Below, in pieces: positions 34,930 through 43,315 of a stretch of 64,000 nucleotides of DNA. This DNA is from an uncultured Cytophagales bacterium. Its GTDB lineage: Bacteria > Bacteroidota > Bacteroidia > Cytophagales > Thermonemataceae. The position numbers and the translations under genes were made by a program. Where the stretch lies: positions 62,001 through 126,000 of the forward strand of contig CALLAC010000005.1 of assembly GCA_938002655.1 (NCBI GenBank). Reading direction: 5' to 3'. The notes below the pieces were generated by a model that was not told the origin of the DNA, ran no database searches, and was given only the letters and a program-made list of their open reading frames with translations. Each line of letters opens with the position of its first letter. Position 1 is the stretch's first letter.

Positions 34930-35805
34930 ATGAAAAGAATAGGGGTTTTTAGTCCTGCCTCTGCGGTGAGCTATGAGCAAATACAAAAAGCTCTACAAAC
35001 GATAGAAACTTGGGGCTATGAAGTAGTAATTCACCCCCAGACCTTTGCTCAAAATGCTCAATTTGCAGGTACTGTTAAAGATCGCTTAAACACTTTTCAA
35101 GAGCTGTTAAATGATACTTCAATAGATATAATTTGGTGTAGCAGGGGAGGGTACGGTGTAGTGCAATGGATTGATAGTGTTGATTTTAGCCCGTTGCTTA
35201 GTAAATTCAAGTGGATAGTAGGATTCAGTGATGTAACAGTTTTGCATTGTGCTTTACAAAAAATAGGTTTGAAAAGTTTGCACGCACCGATGCTCAAAGG
35301 TTGGGAAAATCTTTCCTTCCAAACACTGAAACACTTGCAAAATATTTTACAAAGCACTCAAATAGAATACAAAACTGAAAATTCACCTTTTGATAGGTTA
35401 GGCAAAGCCAAGGGTACACTGATTGGCGGGAATATAGCTCTTTTGCACAACCAAATCGGAACAAAAACGGATTTTAATACTAAAAATGCAATTTTATTTT
35501 TAGAAGATGTTAATGAGCCGCTTTATAATTTGGACAGAATGCTCAGACATTTACAAAGAGCAGGAAAATTTGAAAATTTACAAGGACTGATTGTAGGCGG
35601 CATCTCTCGCATCAAGCCCGAAGAACCACCTTTTGATAAAAACATTTATGAAATCATTGCAGAAATTGTTGAGCCATATAAGTTTCCTGTCTGTTATGAT
35701 TTCCCCATCGGGCACGAAAGCGAAAACTATCCGATAGTTTGCGGTGCAGAAGCTATTTTAGAAGTTTCCTTGAATGGTATAAAGTTAGAGCAAAATTGGA
35801 ACTAA
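34930..35805 (+). CDS. Muramoyltetrapeptide LD-carboxypeptidase (S66 family)
   Basis: Removes the terminal D-alanine from cytoplasmic murein tetrapeptide during peptidoglycan recycling. The 291-residue protein shows the S66 core: SRGGYG at 71-76, nucleophile elbow GFSDVT with S100, FLEDVNEP with E192, and FPIGHESEN with H262. The spacing is close to the known LdcA triad. No signal peptide is present, in line with a cytoplasmic recycling role. The gene end overlaps the convergent membrane-protein gene by 4 bases. Confidence 0.93.
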   Translation: MKRIGVFSPASAVSYEQIQKALQTIETWGYEVVIHPQTFAQNAQFAGTVKDRLNTFQELLNDTSIDIIWCSRGGYGVVQWIDSVDFSPLLSKFKWIVGFSDVTVLHCALQKIGLKSLHAPMLKGWENLSFQTLKHLQNILQSTQIEYKTENSPFDRLGKAKGTLIGGNIALLHNQIGTKTDFNTKNAILFLEDVNEPLYNLDRMLRHLQRAGKFENLQGLIVGGISRIKPEEPPFDKNIYEIIAEIVEPYKFPVCYDFPIGHESENYPIVCGAEAILEVSLNGIKLEQNWN

Positions 35806-36524
35806 TCCATCAAAAACCAAAATCCTGTAAAAATACCAATATTCAACAAAACAAGAGCAAATATCCGCAACCAACTAGGAGCAGAGAGTATAGAAATAGG
35901 AATTTGAGCGGCGGCTCTTTGAGCTACATAATGTTCTAAATTCTTCAAATTGATTTCTCCGCCCAAATTTTCTTTGGCTTCCTTAAAAATACCGTGCAAA
36001 TCAATACCTACTGAAAGATTTTTGAATACTCTACGTAATAGGCTGTTCATTCCTTGTAAATTTTGCAGATATTCGGGAAGAGTAATATTGATAAAATCTT
36101 CAATTTTACCATTTTCTAATTGTGCTTTGATAGCAGGTTGCTTATAAGCATACGCAAAGGCTTTATGAACGAAATACTCAAAAATAGTTTCTTTCAGATG
36201 GTTGCCTACAAAGTGTAAAACAGATTGCAATGCGTGTTTATTGGCTATCCAGATATAAACCATAGGAGCTAGTAAGAAAAAGAAAATGATTGAGCCTACT
36301 CCCAGAAGGGTTTCTTTGGTGGAGCGTCCTAAGACAAAATCGATTTTATTATGAAGCAGTATAAATAGACCAATATTTAGCGATGTTCCAATAAGAAAAA
36401 TTAGCAGTAAGCGGCTCACATATTGCCATGCTACCCCTGTAAGCATTTTCCATGTTTGTCTTGTAAAGCTTATTTTCTCTTTCCAAGAAAGAGCAGAAAA
36501 AGGATTTTCATGATTTTCTGCCAT
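35802..36524 (-). CDS. Uncharacterised membrane protein downstream of sufE
   Basis: A 240-residue protein with about three membrane segments: about 38-56, 71-93 and a C-terminal one at about 218-238. A central amphipathic helical region of about 110 residues lies on one side of the membrane and includes the HYVAQRAAAQIPISI stretch. I do not recognise the family. It begins 2 bases after the sufE stop, so the two are almost certainly cotranscribed and may be translationally coupled. There is no direct evidence for a role in Fe-S assembly. Confidence 0.7.
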   Translation of the reverse strand: MAENHENPFSALSWKEKISFTRQTWKMLTGVAWQYVSRLLLIFLIGTSLNIGLFILLHNKIDFVLGRSTKETLLGVGSIIFFFLLAPMVYIWIANKHALQSVLHFVGNHLKETIFEYFVHKAFAYAYKQPAIKAQLENGKIEDFINITLPEYLQNLQGMNSLLRRVFKNLSVGIDLHGIFKEAKENLGGEINLKNLEHYVAQRAAAQIPISILSAPSWLRIFALVLLNIGIFTGFWFLMD

Positions 36525-36526
36525 AA

Positions 36527-36943
36527 TTAAATACTTTGAAAAGCCATACCATAAGTTCTGATTTGCCTAATCATTGAAGCAAGCCCATTGGCTCTTGTCA
36601 TAGAAAGATGTTGTTGTAAGCCAATTTTTTGAATAAAATAGGGTTCGGTTTGGGCAATTACCTGAGCAGGTTGCCCCGAATATACGCGTAGTAGCAGGCT
36701 TACTAATCCTTTAACAATCAGGGCATCGCTATCAGCTTCAAAGAAAACTTTGTTATCTTTTCTGTAGCCGTGTAACCATACTTTGGATTGACAACCTTTT
36801 ACCAAATTTTCTTCGGTTTTGTATGCTTCTGAAAGGGGAGGTAGTTTCTTACCCAATTCAATAATGTAGGCATATTTATCGTCCCAATTATCAAACATTT
36901 CAAACTCGCTGATAATTTCGTCCTGAATTTCTTGGATATTCAT
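36527..36943 (-). CDS. sufE: Cysteine desulfuration protein SufE
   Basis: Accepts persulfide sulfur from the desulfurase SufS and passes it to the SufB scaffold for Fe-S cluster assembly. The 138-residue length is typical. The active cysteine is C51 in VKGCQSKVW, at the same position as in E. coli SufE. The C-terminal part shows RVYSGQPAQVIAQ and LSMTRANGLASMIRQI. No sufBCDS genes are in the window. It is divergent from nuoI, which encodes a two-cluster Fe-S protein. Confidence 0.95.
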   Translation of the reverse strand: MNIQEIQDEIISEFEMFDNWDDKYAYIIELGKKLPPLSEAYKTEENLVKGCQSKVWLHGYRKDNKVFFEADSDALIVKGLVSLLLRVYSGQPAQVIAQTEPYFIQKIGLQQHLSMTRANGLASMIRQIRTYGMAFQSI

Positions 36944-37119
36944 AAAAATTTGTTTGTTTCAAAATTAGCAGATTATACCTTTCAATGCAAGGGATAAGTT
37001 ATTTAGATTTTGTATAAATAAACAAAGGACTTTTCAGAAATGTTTGTCTTTTTGAAATAAAATGCCTTTTTTTGTGAAGACTCTATGATTTTTTAGTTTT
37101 CCACTAAAACGATGTTGGT

Positions 37120-37617
37120 ATGCGACTTACAAATCGAGCTAAACAAGTTAGCAATAAAAAAATGACTTTTGCTGAAAAAATATATCTGCCTGCTATTGTT
37201 ACGGGTTTGGGTATTACGATAAAACATTTTTTCAGAAAAAAGGTAACAATTCAGTATCCTGAACAGCAACGCCCAATGTCGCCTGTATTCAGGGGTTTGC
37301 ATGTTCTCAAACGTGATGAAGAAGGCAGAGAGCGTTGTACAGCTTGCGGGCTATGTGCTTTGGCTTGCCCAGCAGAGGCCATCACAATGGTTGCCGCTGA
37401 ACGTAAGCCGGGGGAAGAACATTTATATCGTGAAGAAAAATATGCGGCAGTGTACGAAATCAATATGTTGCGTTGTATCTTTTGCGGTCTTTGTGAAGAG
37501 GCTTGCCCAAAAGAAGCTATTTTCTTGCAAAATGATGTGATTGCCCCTGCTTTTCATAGCCGTAATGAGGTAATTTTCGGTAAAGACAAACTTTTAGAAC
37601 CTTTGAAGAAGTCTTGA
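37120..37617 (+). CDS. nuoI: NADH-quinone oxidoreductase subunit I
   Basis: Complex I peripheral-arm subunit holding clusters N6a and N6b. The 165-residue protein has two 4Fe-4S motifs: CTACGLCALACP at about 72-83 and CIFCGLCEEACP at about 117-128. The start at 37120 keeps the LTNRAKQV N-terminus; a second in-frame ATG (37162, MTFAEKIYLP) is possible. Upstream is sufE on the other strand, so nuoH and the earlier nuo genes are not adjacent. A terminator follows directly, separating it from nuoJ. Confidence 0.95.
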   Translation: MRLTNRAKQVSNKKMTFAEKIYLPAIVTGLGITIKHFFRKKVTIQYPEQQRPMSPVFRGLHVLKRDEEGRERCTACGLCALACPAEAITMVAAERKPGEEHLYREEKYAAVYEINMLRCIFCGLCEEACPKEAIFLQNDVIAPAFHSRNEVIFGKDKLLEPLKKS

Positions 37618-37622
37618 AAATC

Positions 37623-37645
37623 AGCCCCCTATCAAGGGGCTTTTT
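37623..37645 (+). terminator. Terminator between nuoI and nuoJ
   Basis: AGCCCC (37623-37628) and GGGGCT (37636-37641) pair around a 7-base loop and are followed by TTTT. It lies 5 bases after the nuoI stop and implies that nuoI is mostly transcribed apart from nuoJKLM. Confidence 0.8.
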
Positions 37646-37684
37646 ACTTATTTTTATTTGCTAAGTAAATAAAATTTTTTTTAC

Positions 37685-37716
37685 TTGCAGAAAGACGTCA
37701 ATTTTTTTTATTTTTG
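37685..37716 (+). promoter_or_regulatory. Promoter of nuoJKLM
   Basis: TTG at 37685-37687, a 21-base spacer, then TATTTTTG at 37709-37716, matching the Bacteroidota consensus. It is 20 bases before the nuoJ ATG, between the nuoI terminator and nuoJ. Confidence 0.7.
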
Positions 37717-37736
37717 GCACGCAAAAAGAAAAGTTT

Positions 37737-38258
37737 ATGTCTTTGTCTGAAAATTTATTTTATTTTTTGAGCTTTCTTGGGATTTTTTCTGCCTTGATGG
37801 TAGTTTTTGCCAAAAATCCCATTCATAGTGTTTTGTATCTGATACTGGTATTTTTTGCACTCACGGGGCATTATATTTTGTTAAATGCTCAATTTCTTGC
37901 TATTGTGAATATCATCGTATATGCAGGGGCGATTATGGTGCTTTTCTTATTTGTGATAATGTTTTTAAATCTGAAAAAAGAAGGGAATACTTCGGCAAAT
38001 AAATCGATTTTTATGAAAATTGCAGGAGTAGTTTCAGGAGGCTTGTTTTTACTTGTAATTATTGCTTCGCTCAAATCACTTGAACCATATCAGGTGAAAT
38101 CGGATATCAAAATGGATATTGGTTTAGTAGAAAATTTGGGGAAAGTTCTTTATAATGATTTCCTTTTACCATTTGAACTTGTTTCTATTTTATTTCTTGC
38201 GGCAATGGTAGGAGCCATAATGCTCGGTAAACGCGAAACAGGCGAACGAAACTTCTAA
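37737..38258 (+). CDS. nuoJ: NADH-quinone oxidoreductase subunit J
   Basis: Membrane-arm subunit of complex I that contributes to proton translocation. The 173-residue protein has five membrane segments, with the family features NPIHSVLYLILVFFALTGHYILLNAQFLA and IVNIIVYAGAIMVLFLFVIMFLNL in the first half (about 26-85) and a final LVSILFLAAMVGAIMLGKRE. It is the first gene of a four-gene run and has its own promoter. Confidence 0.95.
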   Translation: MSLSENLFYFLSFLGIFSALMVVFAKNPIHSVLYLILVFFALTGHYILLNAQFLAIVNIIVYAGAIMVLFLFVIMFLNLKKEGNTSANKSIFMKIAGVVSGGLFLLVIIASLKSLEPYQVKSDIKMDIGLVENLGKVLYNDFLLPFELVSILFLAAMVGAIMLGKRETGERNF

Positions 38259-38279
38259 TACAACATAAAAAGCTCTTGT

Positions 38280-38600
38280 ATGGTAGAAATCATCACAAAA
38301 ATTCCTTTGGAGTACTATATCATTTTAGCTTCGGTGCTGTTTTGTATAGGAGTGATAGGGGTACTTATTCGCAAAAATGCCCTTATTATTTTTATGTGTA
38401 TAGAACTGATGCTCAACGCTGTGAATATACTTTTTATCGCTTTTTCGGCATATCGTGGAGATGCTTCGGGGCAAGTATTTGTATTTTTTATCATGGCAGT
38501 TGCGGCAGCAGAAGTGGCTGTAGGGCTTGCTATTATTGTAATGATTTACCGAAACACTCGTTCGGTTGATGTAGGCGAGCTCAACAAAATTCGCTACTAA
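38280..38600 (+). CDS. nuoK: NADH-quinone oxidoreductase subunit K
   Basis: A small three-helix membrane-arm subunit (106 residues). The conserved glutamates used in proton transfer are seen in FMCIELMLNAVNILF and AVAAAEVAVGLAIIVMIYR. It starts 21 bases after nuoJ. An overlapping frame from 38276 is a shadow. Confidence 0.95.
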   Translation: MVEIITKIPLEYYIILASVLFCIGVIGVLIRKNALIIFMCIELMLNAVNILFIAFSAYRGDASGQVFVFFIMAVAAAEVAVGLAIIVMIYRNTRSVDVGELNKIRY

Positions 38601-38822
38601 ACAATACTTAAATTTATGGCAAAAAAGTGTAGAAAGAAAGCGAATTTCTGAATTTTAAGCCTAAACACTACTCAAATACAAACTTGATTGCAAATAAACT
38701 GTGCCTAACAAAAACGAGCTTCAATCATGAAACATTTCGAAGATGTGAAACTCTGATAACAAGCATACTAAAAATTTTCTCTATCACACAAAGAGATTTG
38801 CCACAAAGTAAAATTATAGACG
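38601..38822 (+). other. 222-base nuoK-nuoL spacer, nothing recognised
   Basis: This spacer is unusually long for a nuo operon. It contains only a tiny open frame (11 codons from 38617) and AT-rich sequence. I see no convincing terminator or TAnnTTTG promoter in it. It may be a decayed gene or an untranslated processing region. Confidence 0.4.
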
Positions 38823-40763
38823 ATGGATACTAAAACATTAGCTTTATTTACGCTTCTTTTTCCGCTTGTGGGCTTTGTAATCAATGGATTGGGTAGCAAA
38901 AAATTACCCAAAAGTCTCATAAGTTTGATAGCTGTGCTGATGCCATTGGCTTCGTTTGTTGGTACTGTTCTGCTTTTCAATACCTTTCAAACCCAAAAAG
39001 AAATTAAGCCCTTTAACTTTTCGTATTACGATTGGATAGCTGTTCCTGGGATTTTGGTTAGTTTTTCTTTATACATCGATCAGCTCACACTGCTGATGCT
39101 TTCTTTTGTGACGGGCGTAGGTACGCTTATTCATTTATATTCGGTTGGGTATATGAGAGAAGACACAGGTTACGGCAAGTTTATGGCATATCTGAACCTT
39201 TTTATGTTTGCAATGCTAATGCTTGTTATGGGTGGCAATTATCTGATGATGTTCATTGGTTGGGAAGGGGTAGGTTTATGTTCATTTTTACTGATAGGCT
39301 TTTGGAATAAAAATCGCTCTTACAATGCCGCCGCTCAAAAGGCTTTTGTAATGAATCGTATCGGTGATTTGGGCTTGTTGTTAGGAGTAATCATGATTTT
39401 TATTTTGTGGAATACTGCCGAATACAAAGACCTTCAATTGGGTGTTGATATATCTAAAAATGCCTATAAAATAGACTCATGGGAGTTGATAGTAGTAACC
39501 TTGCTCTTGTTCATTGGTGCTATGGGCAAGTCGGCACAAATACCACTTTATACTTGGCTTCCTGATGCTATGGCAGGACCTACGCCTGTATCGGCACTCA
39601 TTCACGCCGCTACAATGGTTACCGCAGGTATTTATATGGTAGTTCGTTCAAATTTCCTGTTCAGTCTTGCTCCTACTACCCTAAATATCGTTTTAATAGT
39701 TGCTCTTGCTACTGCTTTGCTTGCCGCTTCTATTGGCATTTTTCAGAATGATATTAAAAAAGTTTTGGCTTATTCTACGGTGAGCCAGTTGGGATATATG
39801 TTTATGGCTTTGGGAGTTGCGGCTTATACTTCGGGAATGTTCCACGTAGTAACACACGCATTTTTCAAAGCTTTGCTCTTTTTGGGGGCAGGGAGCGTAA
39901 TACATGCTCTACATCATGAGCAAGATATTCGCAACATGGGAGGCTTGCGAAAATACATGCCTATTACTTTTGTAACTTTTGCCATTGCAACGCTTGCTAT
40001 TTCGGGTATACCACCTTTTGCGGGTTTCTTTTCCAAAGATGAAATCTTGATGCATCTTTATGCTAAAAGTCCTATTTTATGGGCTTTGGCACTGTTAGGT
40101 TCAGCAATGACTGCCTTTTATATGTTCCGTTTGTTTTTCCTTACTTTTTTTGGAGATTTCAGAGGAACCGCAGAGCAAAAACATCATTTACACGAGTCGC
40201 CTCTTACAATGACCTTGCCATTGATAATATTAGCGATGCTTTCTGTTGGAGGTGGGCTTTTGAATATTCCCGAAGTTTTTGTTAAAGAAGCTGATACACT
40301 CAGCAAATTTCTTGCTCCTATCTACGAAACAGCTCAAAAGTTAAATCCTGATTTGTTTAAAGCATATAAAATATCACATTCTACTGAATACGCCCTAATG
40401 GGGGTTTCGGTAGGGGTTGCTTTGCTTTCTATTATTTTGGCTTATGTAATTTTTGTTGCTAGGAAGTCTGTGCCAAAATCTGAAAGCGAACAGCGTGGTT
40501 TTGCCAAGTTGTTGGCAAACAAATATTATGTCGATGAAATCTATGAAGCTATCATTGTGAAGCCTATTCAAGGAATTTCTCAATTTCTAGCTAATACTTT
40601 TGAAGTAGTCGTAGATTTTTTTGTAGAAGGAGTAGGACAGCTCGTGAAATCTTTATCAAGAACTTTCCGTAGGTTGCAAACAGGTATTGTAAATATCTAC
40701 ATTTTTGCCATCGTATTGGGTGCGGTAGTCTGGATTGCATTGAATTGGTTTCTGAAAAAATAG
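38823..40763 (+). CDS. nuoL: NADH-quinone oxidoreductase subunit L
   Basis: The distal antiporter-like proton-pumping subunit of complex I, 646 residues with about 16 membrane helices and the long lateral helix near the C-terminus. Signatures are GWEGVGLCSFLLIGFW, GAMGKSAQIPLYTWLPDAMAGPTPVSALIHAATMV across the pump core, and THAFFKALLFLGAGSVIH. The C-terminal part (NKYYVDEIYEAIIVKPI) is typical. The nuoM start lies 23 bases after its stop. Confidence 0.97.
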   Translation: MDTKTLALFTLLFPLVGFVINGLGSKKLPKSLISLIAVLMPLASFVGTVLLFNTFQTQKEIKPFNFSYYDWIAVPGILVSFSLYIDQLTLLMLSFVTGVGTLIHLYSVGYMREDTGYGKFMAYLNLFMFAMLMLVMGGNYLMMFIGWEGVGLCSFLLIGFWNKNRSYNAAAQKAFVMNRIGDLGLLLGVIMIFILWNTAEYKDLQLGVDISKNAYKIDSWELIVVTLLLFIGAMGKSAQIPLYTWLPDAMAGPTPVSALIHAATMVTAGIYMVVRSNFLFSLAPTTLNIVLIVALATALLAASIGIFQNDIKKVLAYSTVSQLGYMFMALGVAAYTSGMFHVVTHAFFKALLFLGAGSVIHALHHEQDIRNMGGLRKYMPITFVTFAIATLAISGIPPFAGFFSKDEILMHLYAKSPILWALALLGSAMTAFYMFRLFFLTFFGDFRGTAEQKHHLHESPLTMTLPLIILAMLSVGGGLLNIPEVFVKEADTLSKFLAPIYETAQKLNPDLFKAYKISHSTEYALMGVSVGVALLSIILAYVIFVARKSVPKSESEQRGFAKLLANKYYVDEIYEAIIVKPIQGISQFLANTFEVVVDFFVEGVGQLVKSLSRTFRRLQTGIVNIYIFAIVLGAVVWIALNWFLKK

Positions 40764-40786
40764 TTTTTCTTCTTAACAACATAGAT

Positions 40787-42265
40787 ATGACAGCACTTTG
40801 GCTTATTTTAGTTCCTCTGTTAGGCAGTATTGTAGTATTTTTTATTCGCAACGAGCAAGCAAAGCGAGTTGCCTTGCTATTTAGTTTACTTGAACTGCTA
40901 CTGGGTGCTTTTGTAACCTATAAGTTTGATGCTTTTGCAGGAATGCAGTTTGAAAACAACCTGATGTGGATTCCTTCGGCGGGTATTGCTTTCCATTTAG
41001 GTATCGATGGCTTGAGCATCATTCCCATCATTCTTACTACTTTTTTAGTACCATTTATTATTCTTTCGGCTTTTGGCAACCAATACGAAAAACCTAATGT
41101 ATTTTATGGCTTGATTTTACTGATGCAAGCCTCTTTGATAGGTGTTTTTACGGCTCAAAGTGCATTCGCTTACTATCTGTTTTGGGAGGGGGCTTTGATA
41201 CCTATTTATTTTATTGCGGCACTTTGGGGTGGAGCAAATCGGATTAGGGTTACGTTCAAGTTTTTCATTTATACTGTATTTGGCAGTTTGCTGATGCTTA
41301 TCGCTTTTGTGTATATGTATATGCAAACGCCGGGCAATCATTCTGACGAGGCAAGCATTCTTTATCTTTTAAGTTTCGATAAAACTACCCAAAATGTACT
41401 CTTCTGGGGGCTATTCATTGCATTTGCTATCAAAATGCCTATTTTCCCTTTTCATACTTGGCAACCTGATACTTACAGCGAATCGCCTGCTCCTGCTACA
41501 ATGCTTCTTTCAGGCATCATGCTGAAAATGGCAATTTATAGCTTGTATCGTTGGCTTTTGCCTTTACTGCCTGCTGCAACATTCAGCAATGCTTTTTTTG
41601 TAACAATGCTAGGCGTAATAGGTGTAGTTTATGGAGCAATTATTGCTATCAAGCAAGATGATATGAAGCGGATTTTAGCTTACTCTTCTTTTTCTCACGT
41701 CGGGTTAATGTCCATAGGGCTTTTTACCTTTCAGTTTGCAGGTATTCAGGGCAGTATGATACAAATGCTTGCTCACGGCATCAATATCGTGGGCTTATTC
41801 TTTGTGATAGATATTATCCAACGCCGCACGGGTTTTAGAAATTTGAGCGATTTATCAGGACTTACCCAAAATGCCCCTGTGCTTACGGTGCTTTTTGCTA
41901 TTTTACTTCTAGGTAGTGTAGGGTTACCACTTACAAACGGCTTTGTTGGCGAGTTTTTGCTAATTTCTGGACTTGTAAGAGCCTATTGGGCAGACCCAAC
42001 GTTTGCACTTATATTCGGAGCAATTGCAGGGCTTACGCTCATATTTGGAGCTGTGTATATGCTTCGTATGTTTCAGGGAGTAATGTTTGGCGAAGCCAAT
42101 GCCAATACTTTGTCTATGAAAGATGTAAGTCTTTCTGAAGCTCTTGCTTTACTTCCCTTGTGTGCAATGGTACTCTTGATGGGAGTTTATCCTAATTTGT
42201 TTTTGAAGATGAGCGAACCAGCAGTGAGGGATTTGTTAGACTTTGCATTTCAAAGAATTCGGTAG
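40787..42265 (+). CDS. nuoM: NADH-quinone oxidoreductase subunit M
   Basis: Antiporter-like proton-pumping subunit, 492 residues with about 14 helices. Signatures are YYLFWEGALIPIYF, FAIKMPIFPFHTWQPDTYSESPAPATMLLSGIMLK across the core, and AYSSFSHVGLMSIGLF. The frame is open from 40745, overlapping nuoL, but the ATG at 40787 (MTALWLILVPLLG) gives the usual N-terminal helix. nuoN, which normally follows, is absent; a hairpin and an unrelated hydrolase gene come next. Confidence 0.96.
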   Translation: MTALWLILVPLLGSIVVFFIRNEQAKRVALLFSLLELLLGAFVTYKFDAFAGMQFENNLMWIPSAGIAFHLGIDGLSIIPIILTTFLVPFIILSAFGNQYEKPNVFYGLILLMQASLIGVFTAQSAFAYYLFWEGALIPIYFIAALWGGANRIRVTFKFFIYTVFGSLLMLIAFVYMYMQTPGNHSDEASILYLLSFDKTTQNVLFWGLFIAFAIKMPIFPFHTWQPDTYSESPAPATMLLSGIMLKMAIYSLYRWLLPLLPAATFSNAFFVTMLGVIGVVYGAIIAIKQDDMKRILAYSSFSHVGLMSIGLFTFQFAGIQGSMIQMLAHGINIVGLFFVIDIIQRRTGFRNLSDLSGLTQNAPVLTVLFAILLLGSVGLPLTNGFVGEFLLISGLVRAYWADPTFALIFGAIAGLTLIFGAVYMLRMFQGVMFGEANANTLSMKDVSLSEALALLPLCAMVLLMGVYPNLFLKMSEPAVRDLLDFAFQRIR

Positions 42266-42328
42266 AATTTATGAAGAATCTTTCTGAAATTGCTGAAAAA
42301 GCTAAAATATCCTTAAAAATCTATCGAT

Positions 42329-42362
42329 AGCCTCACGGGTATTTATCTCGATGAGGCTTTTG
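42329..42362 (+). terminator. Likely terminator of nuoJKLM
   Basis: AGCCTCA (42329-42335) and TGAGGCT (42352-42358) pair around a 16-base loop, followed by a short T-rich stretch. It is about 64 bases after the nuoM stop. Confidence 0.6.
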
Positions 42363-42391
42363 CTTTGAGAGCAAAATGCAAAACAATACTT

Positions 42392-42427
42392 TTTGCAACT
42401 ACCTAATCTATAATTTTTTTAAATTTG
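42392..42427 (+). promoter_or_regulatory. Candidate promoter of the MBL hydrolase gene
   Basis: TTTG at 42392-42395 and TAAATTTG at 42420-42427, 18 bases before the ATG. The 24-base spacer is slightly longer than the usual 17-23. Confidence 0.4.
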
Positions 42428-42445
42428 CCTTAAAGCAAAATTTTT

Positions 42446-43294
42446 ATGCAAACTCTCAAAAAAACAAAATGGTTTGGAGTAGAAATTTTTGAATTCGGTT
42501 ACTCTCCAATAAGTAAGCCTTTAATGACGGTTTGCAATTTTTGGCTCGAAGGTTTACTTATCGACACAGCCCAGCGTAATGCTCAAAAACTAGTTGCTAA
42601 AACTTTTCAAAATAAAAACATTGAACAAATTCTTCTTACACATTGGCACGAAGACCATATCGGTAACACAGCTTATTTTTACCAAACTTACAAACCTACG
42701 ATTTTTTGTCATCCATTTACTGCTAAAAAATTGCAAGAAGGCTTTAATGTATTTTTTTATGAGCAATTTATGTTTGGGAAAATAGATGCTTATCCTATTC
42801 CTACACAAGAGTTTCCCGAAAAAATTCGTACTGCAAACTATGAATTTTTGCCTATATATACCCCCGGACACTCTACCGATCATACCGTATTTTTAGAACC
42901 CAAGCAAGGTTGGCTTTTTTCAGGCGATTTGTTTGTAAGCCCGAAGATTAAGTATTTCAGAAAAGGAGAAGACTTGGGCGAGCAAATTCTTTCTATTAAA
43001 AAAATTCTTCAATACGATTTTGATACTATCTTTTGTGGACATTTTCCGCAGAAAACCAAAGGCAAAGAACTATTTCAGCTCAAATTACAGTATTTTGAAG
43101 AGTTCTACGGAAAAGTAAAACATTACTACTATCAGGGTTTAAGCAGTAAAGAGATTATGAAAATGCTAAAAATCAGAGAAGTACATTGGCTTAAATATGT
43201 AACCTGCTTTGATGTAAGTGTAGAATATATGGTCGTTTCGGTCATAAAACGAGAAAAAAAATTACAAAAACAAAATTCCTTGACTACAAACTAA
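42446..43294 (+). CDS. MBL-fold metallo-hydrolase
   Basis: A 282-residue cytoplasmic metallo-beta-lactamase-fold hydrolase. The metal site motif HWHEDH is complete (H66, H68, D70, H71), followed by TPGHSTDHTVFLEP and FSGDLFV with the bridging Asp, and CGHFP with the last His. The C-terminal helical part (YYYQGLSSKEIMKMLKI) resembles the LACTB2/glyoxalase II-like group. The substrate is unknown. It is followed 21 bases later by an acyl-CoA dehydrogenase gene, so a role in thioester or fatty-acid metabolism is a fair but unproven guess. Confidence 0.88.
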   Translation: MQTLKKTKWFGVEIFEFGYSPISKPLMTVCNFWLEGLLIDTAQRNAQKLVAKTFQNKNIEQILLTHWHEDHIGNTAYFYQTYKPTIFCHPFTAKKLQEGFNVFFYEQFMFGKIDAYPIPTQEFPEKIRTANYEFLPIYTPGHSTDHTVFLEPKQGWLFSGDLFVSPKIKYFRKGEDLGEQILSIKKILQYDFDTIFCGHFPQKTKGKELFQLKLQYFEEFYGKVKHYYYQGLSSKEIMKMLKIREVHWLKYVTCFDVSVEYMVVSVIKREKKLQKQNSLTTN

Positions 43295-43315
43295 AACTCT
43301 TGAAATTGTATACAT

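Noticed and set aside
38276-38569. Frame overlapping nuoK in another register
   Set aside because: Tyr/Cys/Gly-rich shadow of the nuoK coding sequence, which has clear complex I features.
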